A stretch of DNA of 32,748 nt from positions 1 to 32,748 of the forward strand of contig NZ_BMQM01000039.1 in the NCBI RefSeq assembly GCF_014648115.1. Reading direction: 5' to 3'. Under the pieces are notes generated by a model, which ran no database searches, was not told the DNA's origin, and saw only the letters and a program-made list of their open reading frames with translations. The position numbers were made by a program, and so were the translations under genes. Position 1 is the first letter of the stretch, and every line of letters begins with the position of its first letter. The DNA comes from Deinococcus seoulensis (GTDB taxonomy: Bacteria; Deinococcota; Deinococci; Deinococcales; Deinococcaceae). Positions 20,484-27,137 of the stretch are shown piece after piece.

Positions 20484-21758
20484 GTGAAAGCGCTGCGCGT
20501 CGCCGCGCTGTCGGCGGCCCTGCTGGTCAGCGCGTCCGCCCAGGAAACCGGGAAGGCGGAACTGGACCGCAGCAGCGTCACGCCCGGAGCCGAACGTCTG
20601 TTGCAACAGGTTCAGGAGGCCGTCACCACGGCAGGCGGCGACCTGGACCGCTCGCAGGTGAACTGGGTCATTGCCTTCAGCACCGGGCATTACAAGGCCG
20701 ATCCCCTGGGCGCGCAGGCGGCCCGTGAACTGGCCACGCAGTTCGTGCAGAAGGTGGCCGTGCAGGGCGATCAGGTCACGGCGCGCGCCTGGGAGATGGA
20801 CACCTGGGAGTACCGCAACCCGGCGGGCCTGACGCAGGTCATCGGGAACGACGCACAGGCCGACCTGGAACGCACGGCCAACCTGTGGCCGACCACACCC
20901 GCCGTGGGCAGCGTGGGCGGGCACGACACGGAGCGCGCCGCCGTGACCCTGACCCGCGAGTTCAGCGACGCGCCCGGCACGGTCCTGATCCTGCTGACGA
21001 ACACGGCGGCCAGCGTGGGCGCGGCCGGAATCCGCGTGATGGGCACCAACGCCCCCGAATACCAGGAACTGCTGGGCAACTGGACCCGCGTGAGCGGCAC
21101 GCAGGACGGCGCGACCCTGAACCTCCCGTACGTGGTCAGCACCCCGTCCCGGCAGATTCAGGGGCAGATGCAGGCCGTGGTGTTCGTTCCCAGGACATTC
21201 ACCTCGGCGCCCCTGGCAGGCGGCACGCGCACCGAGCAGCGCACGAACGCGCCCAAGCAGACCGGGACGGATGGCGGAAAGGGCGGCCCCAACCCGGCGG
21301 GCCTGCTGGTCGCGCTGCTGGTTCTGGGTGGCGCCGGGTTCGCCGTATGGAAACTGATCGGTGGGGGCGGCGCGGGGGGCGGGCGCGGCTCGGTACGCGT
21401 GGGCGATTCCAGCTTCAGTGTGCGCGACATGCCCGCCGGGCGGCCCTTCTGCGTGATCGCCGGGGCCGGGTACGCCGCCGAGGACGACATGCCGGTCGTG
21501 CCGGTCGCGGGCCTGCCGCCCGTGCCCGTCGCGCAGATCACGCGGATCGGTAAGGACTACCGCGTGCGCGGCGTGCACGACGACATCCGCCTGAGCAGCG
21601 TGGGCGGGCGGGTCGTGGCGGGAGACAGCGCCACCGTCACGCTGCGCCCGGAAACGCCGGACGCACCACTGGAATTCACGGGCGAGGTCCGAGGTCCCGG
21701 CGGCGTTCCCAAGGAAATCACTCGCAGCGTCGTGATGTCGCTGGATGGAGAAAACTGA
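20484..21758 (+). CDS. Exported vWA-like protein with TM anchor and cytoplasmic beta-rich tail
   Basis: A 424-aa protein starting at GTG with GGGAGG before it. A signal peptide (1-19) precedes an extracytoplasmic domain resembling a von Willebrand A fold: a hydrophobic strand NWVIAFSTGHY (60-70) in the MIDAS position, GHDTERAAV (147-153) and VLILLTNTAA (167-176). The metal-binding DxSxS is degenerate, so metal binding is doubtful. A Gly/Thr-rich linker is followed by one TM (272-291), a Gly-rich hinge and about 120 residues rich in beta strands, probably cytoplasmic. It begins the seven-gene operon, and its stop shares a base with the next start (TGATG). It could be the envelope sensor or scaffold of the machine. 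Function is unproven; the vWA call is from fold-level resemblance. Confidence 0.7.
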   Translation: MKALRVAALSAALLVSASAQETGKAELDRSSVTPGAERLLQQVQEAVTTAGGDLDRSQVNWVIAFSTGHYKADPLGAQAARELATQFVQKVAVQGDQVTARAWEMDTWEYRNPAGLTQVIGNDAQADLERTANLWPTTPAVGSVGGHDTERAAVTLTREFSDAPGTVLILLTNTAASVGAAGIRVMGTNAPEYQELLGNWTRVSGTQDGATLNLPYVVSTPSRQIQGQMQAVVFVPRTFTSAPLAGGTRTEQRTNAPKQTGTDGGKGGPNPAGLLVALLVLGGAGFAVWKLIGGGGAGGGRGSVRVGDSSFSVRDMPAGRPFCVIAGAGYAAEDDMPVVPVAGLPPVPVAQITRIGKDYRVRGVHDDIRLSSVGGRVVAGDSATVTLRPETPDAPLEFTGEVRGPGGVPKEITRSVVMSLDGEN

Positions 21759-22087
21759 TGAACCTAGCAACCTTCTTCGGGCCGGTCGTGCCGCTCTTCA
21801 CGCAGGTGAACTTCTGGATCACGGTCGCCGTGACGATGCTGCTGTGGTACGGCGTGGCCGTGGGACTGGCCCACATTCTGTTCGGCGCGGGGGGCCGCAC
21901 GCCGGTCGCCTCGGCCCGTCAGGGGATGAGCCTGTCGCTGATCCTGCTGGCCGTGGGCCTGGGCTGCGCCGCGTACTTCCTGTTCAAACCGGCGGACCTG
22001 ATGTACATGGTCGCCGTCAGCGTGACGTTCCTGCTGCTCACGCTGCTCGTCTCGGCCGTCTTTACCCGCATGGGAGTGGAACGCTAA
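21758..22087 (+). CDS. Small membrane protein with three TM helices
   Basis: A 109-aa protein with three hydrophobic segments (about 19-44, 57-78 and 82-103) and short loops. The motifs LWYGVAVGLAHILFG and LGLGCAAYFLFKPADLMYM match no family that I recognise. It is translationally coupled to the vWA-like gene by a one-base overlap (TGATG) and abuts the tubulin-like gene with no gap (TAA then ATG). The placement suggests it is a membrane docking or anchoring subunit for the tubulin-like protein or the vWA-like protein. That is inference only. Confidence 0.8.
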   Translation: MNLATFFGPVVPLFTQVNFWITVAVTMLLWYGVAVGLAHILFGAGGRTPVASARQGMSLSLILLAVGLGCAAYFLFKPADLMYMVAVSVTFLLLTLLVSAVFTRMGVER

Positions 22088-25000
22088 ATGGCAAACAGCA
22101 TGAGAGTTTTCAAGACCCTGGTCATCGGACTGGGCAGCACCGGCACGGAAATCCTCGAAGCCCTGGCCGACCGCATCGACTGGGAGGTCGGCGGTCTGGG
22201 CCGCGCCCCCTGGGTGGAATTCCTGGCCGTCGAGACCGATGTGGCCAAACCCAACCGCTTCAACGGGACCGACGACTTCAAGACGCTGGGCGTTCCGGCC
22301 ACCTCCTGGCGGGACATGATCGAGCGTCCGGAACTGTACGACAGCAGCATCGCCCTGCGGACCTGGGCGGACCTGGAGACCCTCAAGCAGCTGCCGGCGC
22401 AGAGCATCGACTCCGGCGCGGGACACATCCGCATGGTGGGCCGACTGGCGCTGCTGTACCCGCCGAACTACAACGAGATGAAAAACGCCATCTCGCAGCG
22501 GGTCGCGCGCCTGCGCAGCCTGACCGAGGCGCAGGCGAAATCCGCGCTGAACGCCAACAATGCCGGGCTGGAATCGAACGTGCAGTTCGCCGTGAACGCC
22601 GCGAGCGGCCAGACGGGTGTGCGCGTGATCGTGGTCGGCACCCTGTGCGGCGGCACGTGCAGCGGCACCGCCAGCGACATGGGCATCCTGCTGCGCACCA
22701 TCCTCGACGACGAGGAAAAGACGCTGGGCATGTTCACGCTGCCGCACCCGGACCTGGGCATCGCGCAGAAACCCGACGCGGAAATCTGGAAGACCAACGC
22801 GTACCACGCGCTGGCCGAACTGAACCAGTACCACCTGCACACCGATACCGAGCGCTACAGGAGCATCAAGTTCCCGGACAAGCCCGAGGGAACCCAGGTG
22901 CTGCCGAACGACGCCATGCCGTACGACCTGGTGTACCTGCTGCGCCCCAGCAGCACGGAAGGTAACGACCTGGCCCGCCTGTCGAACGCCATCGCGGACC
23001 GCATGTTCCTGAACGTGTTCGTGCCGGAAACCGACCCGATGGCGTACATGGTGAACGCCGGGCCGGTCACGGTGCAGCAGGGCCGCGCCTTCGCGTTCTC
23101 GACGTTCGGCCTGTCGACCATCGAGTACCCGATGCGCCGCATCCTGGAGGCCCTGAAGTACCGCACGCTGGTGCACGCCGTGGACCGCTGGAAGGACCGT
23201 AAGTACGAGGGGAACGTCAGTGACGACCTCGACGCGCTGGGCCTGACCATCCCGGCGCTGACCGAGACGCTGCTGCTGGACGGATCCGGCGCCAGCATCC
23301 GCGCCAGCCTGGACGCCAAGAAGAACGAGATCATGCGCGCCGTGCGCACCGGCAAGCCCGAAGCGGCCCGCCGCGCCCTGGACGAACTGCGAGCCGCCTT
23401 CGGGAAGGAACGCGGCGACGGGCTGCGCGGACTGGTTCATGAGACCGTGACCGACAACCGACGCCGCGCGGCCGACAGCATCATGGGGAACGTGCGCGGC
23501 ATGGTCGGTTCGCGCCTGCTGGACTACGACAGCGGCCCGAACGTGCTGCTGGAAATCATGCAGGCCGCGCAGCCCCGCGTGGGCGAACTGCGCGGCTGGG
23601 AGCCCGGCGAGGGCAAGACCGGCGCCGCCAACGGCGTCCTCGACCAGCTGGACGCGATCCGCACGAACACCCTGCTGGGCATGTTCTTCCTGAAGGGCAA
23701 GGCCAGCAAGCAGCTGCTGCCCGCCCTGAGCCGCGCGCTGGACGACGAACTGAAATCCCGCGTGAACCAGAAGATCCGCGAGGCCCTGCAGGACCGTGGC
23801 AGCGGCCAGAAAGCCGAGCCCGGCGCCCTGACCCTGATCGACGAGGAGACGCAGAAGATCGCCCGCCGCCTGATGAGCCTGCGTAAGCGCCTGACCAACC
23901 AGGCGGACCGCTGGCGTGAGGCGCGCGCGAAACTGGAGAACGACACGCCCAACGTGAACGGCCTGTCGCTGTTCGAGCCGTCCCCGCACGGCACCGTCGA
24001 CAAGGAAGAGGAACTCGCGACCGACGAGCGCGGCAAGGAAACGCACGCCTCGCGCCTGATCCAGTCGTGGCAGGCCCTGACGCGCGGCGTCATGCCCGGC
24101 GTGAACGACCCGGACTGGCTGCTGGGACCCTGGGCCATCGGGCAGGACAACTTCGAGCGGGCGCAGCTGAACGCGCTCGAGCAGATGGCGCTCGAACCCT
24201 TCGAGGCGTCGCTGCGCAGCGGCGGTAAGGACGTCGTGAAACGCCTGTACGATCAGCGCAGCCCCAGCTTCGACCCGAACAGTCAGGCCATGCACGCCGC
24301 CACGCAGGCGCAACTGTTCCTGCAGCTGAACCAGCCGCTCGGACAGGTGGACCCCATGAGCCCGCTGCCCCGGCGCAAGCTGCTGGTCGGGATGAACATG
24401 ACCGACGAGTTCCGCCGTTCCGTGCAGCCCTGGGTGAACAAGGCGCCGGCCGCCAAGGAAGTCACGGGAGTCGACCCGTACCGCGTGGTCATGCTCGAGG
24501 AGTGGTACCGCTTCGCGCTGCGCGGCGCGGACGACGTGCGCACCCTGTCCTTCAGCCAGCCCAAGCGCTTCAGCAACTACTTCACCCGCAAGCGCAGCGA
24601 CATCGACTGGACGCCCATCAACGACCGCGAGATCAGCCAGCTCGAGGACGCCGAGCAACTGGTCTTCCTGTCGGCGCTGCACGGCGTGACCCGCCTGGAA
24701 GCCGGGCACCTCGTCATGGACTGGCCCATGCAGCCCGGCGAGGCCGACGAACCCGAACGCCGGGTGCGCCGCCTGCCCGGCAAGTTCGGGAAGGCCGCCC
24801 GCAAGCTCGCGTTCGAGTCGAAGGACAGCTCCAGGCCGCCCCTGAGTCTCACGAACGCTTCCTCACTGATGCACAGCGAGATCACGGCCCGCATGAAGCA
24901 CATCGTCGGTACGGCCGACTCGCAGGCCGAGGGCCGCAAGGCCTACGTGAAATGGCTGCACCAGCAGCTCAAGCAGGGGCAGGCACGCGCAGTCGAGGAC

Positions 25001-25303
25001 TGGAACGACGCAACGGCCCGCGCCGCGCTGATGCGGCACCTGACCGCCGACGACGGCCTGCGGCAGGCACTGCTGGAAACCTTCCCGCCCGACACCAACA
25101 TGATCAACGGTCTGTACATGAACAAGGGCGAATCGCTGCCACGCGGCCTGAGTGCACCGGAAGACGGGTTCTACTGTCAGGTGTGTGGCGGTCCCGTCGG
25201 CGCCACGCGCGAGGAAGTCATCCAGAACGGTCTGCTGTGCAGTTACCACCCGGAAGGCGAGAACCACCCCTTCGGCCGGCCGTACAGCCCGCTGGGAGTC
25301 TGA
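22088..25303 (+). CDS. Large tubulin/FtsZ-like GTPase (Tubulin_2-like) with C-terminal zinc-ribbon-like motif
   Basis: A 1071-aa cytoplasmic protein. The N-terminal GTPase domain shows the tubulin/FtsZ nucleotide loops: T1-like VIGLGSTGTEIL (12-23), a T2-like ETDVAKPNR (49-57) and the signature loop TLCGGTCSGTASDMG (185-199), which replaces the FtsZ GGGTGTG. About 800 residues follow, largely helical and rich in charged residues. The extreme C-terminus has CQVC (1030-1033) then C1051 and H1054, a zinc-ribbon-like C-x2-C-x17-C-x2-H. It is far longer than FtsZ (about 380 aa) and is not a cell-division FtsZ. Large tubulin-like families of this kind were predicted to remodel membranes (Makarova and Koonin 2010). 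The gene directly adjoins the small membrane protein gene, and a TolQ/MotA-like gene begins 3 bp after its stop. GTP binding is likely; filament formation is inferred. Confidence 0.82.
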   Translation: MANSMRVFKTLVIGLGSTGTEILEALADRIDWEVGGLGRAPWVEFLAVETDVAKPNRFNGTDDFKTLGVPATSWRDMIERPELYDSSIALRTWADLETLKQLPAQSIDSGAGHIRMVGRLALLYPPNYNEMKNAISQRVARLRSLTEAQAKSALNANNAGLESNVQFAVNAASGQTGVRVIVVGTLCGGTCSGTASDMGILLRTILDDEEKTLGMFTLPHPDLGIAQKPDAEIWKTNAYHALAELNQYHLHTDTERYRSIKFPDKPEGTQVLPNDAMPYDLVYLLRPSSTEGNDLARLSNAIADRMFLNVFVPETDPMAYMVNAGPVTVQQGRAFAFSTFGLSTIEYPMRRILEALKYRTLVHAVDRWKDRKYEGNVSDDLDALGLTIPALTETLLLDGSGASIRASLDAKKNEIMRAVRTGKPEAARRALDELRAAFGKERGDGLRGLVHETVTDNRRRAADSIMGNVRGMVGSRLLDYDSGPNVLLEIMQAAQPRVGELRGWEPGEGKTGAANGVLDQLDAIRTNTLLGMFFLKGKASKQLLPALSRALDDELKSRVNQKIREALQDRGSGQKAEPGALTLIDEETQKIARRLMSLRKRLTNQADRWREARAKLENDTPNVNGLSLFEPSPHGTVDKEEELATDERGKETHASRLIQSWQALTRGVMPGVNDPDWLLGPWAIGQDNFERAQLNALEQMALEPFEASLRSGGKDVVKRLYDQRSPSFDPNSQAMHAATQAQLFLQLNQPLGQVDPMSPLPRRKLLVGMNMTDEFRRSVQPWVNKAPAAKEVTGVDPYRVVMLEEWYRFALRGADDVRTLSFSQPKRFSNYFTRKRSDIDWTPINDREISQLEDAEQLVFLSALHGVTRLEAGHLVMDWPMQPGEADEPERRVRRLPGKFGKAARKLAFESKDSSRPPLSLTNASSLMHSEITARMKHIVGTADSQAEGRKAYVKWLHQQLKQGQARAVEDWNDATARAALMRHLTADDGLRQALLETFPPDTNMINGLYMNKGESLPRGLSAPEDGFYCQVCGGPVGATREEVIQNGLLCSYHPEGENHPFGRPYSPLGV

Positions 25304-25306
25304 GCC

Positions 25307-26530
25307 GTGGAACTGATCGACGTTCTGTTCAAGTTACGCCCGGAAGGATGGTTCACCCTGGTGGTGTTCATGCTGCCCATGCTGGCGTATTTCGCCCGTG
25401 CACTGAACCGCGCCGCCAGCACCCGCCGGGCCGAACTGATCCGCCTGAACCTGGTGCGGCAGAAGATCAGCGTGGCGCTGGACAACGAGGACCCACCCGA
25501 ATCCGACGAGGTCGCCGAGGACGCCCTGGCCGCCGTGAAGGACTTCCCGGCGGGCAGCGCGGTGCGGCAGGCGGTCGTGGCCGTGACCCGCGCGCGCGGA
25601 CTGGCCACACCGGACGTGCAGGCCGCGTCTGCGGCGGTCGTGACGGTCAGTCAGGCGGACCTCGCCGCCGCCCGCAACATTCCCAACCTGCTGATGCTGG
25701 CCGGACTGCTGGGCACGGTGTTCGGGCTGGCCGGATCGATCAGCAGCCTGAGCGGCCCGATCCGCAACGCCGCGCGGGCCACCGAGCCGGGTGAACTGGC
25801 GAACGCGCTGGGGAACACCATGAGTGTCATGCAGGGCGCGTTCGGCGCGAGCCTGTGGGGCATCCTGCTGAGCCTGGGGACCGGGATCGTGTACACCCTG
25901 GCGTCCCGCACGCAGGAAGCCTTCCAGGATCAACTGACCGGGTTCGTGCACGCCGAACTGGTCCCCGCGACCTTCCCCAGGGCGATCACCTCCCAGATGG
26001 AACGCATGGGCCGTTACCTGCGCGACGCCGGGAACAGCTTCCAGGACATCCACAAACGCCTTCAGGAGGTGGCCGGGCAACTGGAAACCGTGCTGGAGCA
26101 GGCCGGCGACACGCTGGGCCAGAGCCTGACGCAACTGGCCGCCACCAGCACGCAGATCGAGACGGTGTTCGGCAGCATGGACGACTCCGTGCGTCAACTC
26201 ACGGCCGGACTGAACCAGGGTGTCAGTGACCTGGTGCAGGCGCAGGAAGGCGCGGCCACGTCGCTGCGCAGCAGCAGCCACGAGATCACGGGGCAGCTCA
26301 GCGCCCAGGCGACCAGCATCACGCGCCTTCAGGAGACCGTCACCACCGAGACCACCCGTCTGCTCGAACGGGTCAGTACCGTCGGGGACGCCCTGAGCCG
26401 CGCCAGCGGGAAGTTCGAGAAGGCCGGAGAGGTCTTCCAGACCGAGCAGAGCAACTACGCCGCCCGCCTGGACAGCAACTTCGAGCAGTTGACGCGCACG
26501 CTGGGCCGCGCGCCCGTCAGCGGAGACTGA
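25307..26530 (+). CDS. TolQ/ExbB/MotA-like proton-channel subunit with long coiled-coil-like tail (ZorA-like)
   Basis: A 407-aa protein starting at GTG (GGGAG upstream). TM1 lies at 14-33, TM2 at 125-148 with the family motif LAGLLGTVFGLAGSISSL, and TM3 at 178-200 (FGASLWGILLSLGTG). Between TM1 and TM2 is a cytoplasmic segment of about 90 residues. After TM3 comes a 200-residue tail with heptad-like patterns (repeated QLETVLEQAGDTLGQSLTQL-type segments), probably a coiled coil projecting into the cytoplasm. The arrangement is that of the stator of a 5:2 proton motor, as in MotA, ExbB and Zorya ZorA. Its partner is the MotB-like protein encoded 2 bp downstream. The tail length is like ZorA rather than MotA. 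The operon context with a tubulin-like GTPase suggests torque or signalling to that protein. Confidence 0.85.
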   Translation: MELIDVLFKLRPEGWFTLVVFMLPMLAYFARALNRAASTRRAELIRLNLVRQKISVALDNEDPPESDEVAEDALAAVKDFPAGSAVRQAVVAVTRARGLATPDVQAASAAVVTVSQADLAAARNIPNLLMLAGLLGTVFGLAGSISSLSGPIRNAARATEPGELANALGNTMSVMQGAFGASLWGILLSLGTGIVYTLASRTQEAFQDQLTGFVHAELVPATFPRAITSQMERMGRYLRDAGNSFQDIHKRLQEVAGQLETVLEQAGDTLGQSLTQLAATSTQIETVFGSMDDSVRQLTAGLNQGVSDLVQAQEGAATSLRSSSHEITGQLSAQATSITRLQETVTTETTRLLERVSTVGDALSRASGKFEKAGEVFQTEQSNYAARLDSNFEQLTRTLGRAPVSGD

Positions 26531-26532
26531 CC

Positions 26533-27135
26533 GTGACCTCCCGATTACAGGCCGACACCAACCCCTACATCGCCTTCAGTGACCTGACCCTGAACCTGGT
26601 GTTCGTGCTGATCTTCTTCCTGGGCGGCATCCTGGCCGTCGGGCAGGCCGGGTGGGAACAGGTGCGGTACCGCAACGCCCAGGAGAAGGTCGTGCAGGCC
26701 GTCCGGGCCGCGCCGCTGGACGTGCGCCCGCTGCTGCTGTCGCCCGCGCAGCGCAACGACCCGCCGGGCGCGCAGCGCTGGGTGTTCCGCTCGCAGGGCA
26801 TGTTCCAGGGCAACACCGCGAAACTCAGCCCGGCCGGGCAGGCGGCGCTGGTGGCGTTCGCGCGCGTGCTGCGGGCCGAGCAGGTCAACTGGAAACGCGT
26901 GCGCATCGAGGGCCACACCCAGACGTCCAAACCCAGCACGCCGGAACGCTGGGACCTGTCGGCCGCGCGGGCCAGCGCCGTCGCCGAGGCCTTCTACCTG
27001 CGCGGCGGCATCAGTCCCAACCGGCTGGCCATTGCCGCGCGCGGCGGGCAGACCTCCTACGCCGGCGTGAAATTCGACCCCCGCAACGAACGCGTCGAGA
27101 TTGTCGTCGAGTACGCCCAGAAGAGCGCTCCCTGA
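26533..27135 (+). CDS. MotB/ZorB-like protein with single TM and OmpA-like domain
   Basis: A 200-aa protein starting at GTG. A short cytoplasmic N-terminus leads to PYIAFSDLTLNLVFVLIFFL, where Asp17 sits at the TM entrance as the proton-binding Asp of MotB/ExbD-like subunits does. One TM spans about 18-38. The C-terminal OmpA-like domain (about 95-195) has RIEGHTQTSKPSTPERW, DLSAARASAVAEAFYLRGGI, NRLAIAARG and NERVEIVVEY. Arg146 of the peptidoglycan-binding pair is kept, but the usual Asp in GHTD is Gln130, so cell-wall binding may be altered. It would pair with the upstream TolQ/MotA-like protein (2-bp gap) and reach the cell wall. The next gene starts 2 bp after its stop. Confidence 0.88.
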   Translation: MTSRLQADTNPYIAFSDLTLNLVFVLIFFLGGILAVGQAGWEQVRYRNAQEKVVQAVRAAPLDVRPLLLSPAQRNDPPGAQRWVFRSQGMFQGNTAKLSPAGQAALVAFARVLRAEQVNWKRVRIEGHTQTSKPSTPERWDLSAARASAVAEAFYLRGGISPNRLAIAARGGQTSYAGVKFDPRNERVEIVVEYAQKSAP

Positions 27136-27137
27136 GC

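Noticed and set aside
21764..24709. A 981-codon open frame on the minus strand across the tubulin-like gene
   Set aside because: It is a high-GC shadow frame: the plus strand carries clear tubulin-type loops, tight coupling to neighbours and normal codon bias, while the antisense protein is rich in Arg, Gly, Val and His with no motif.
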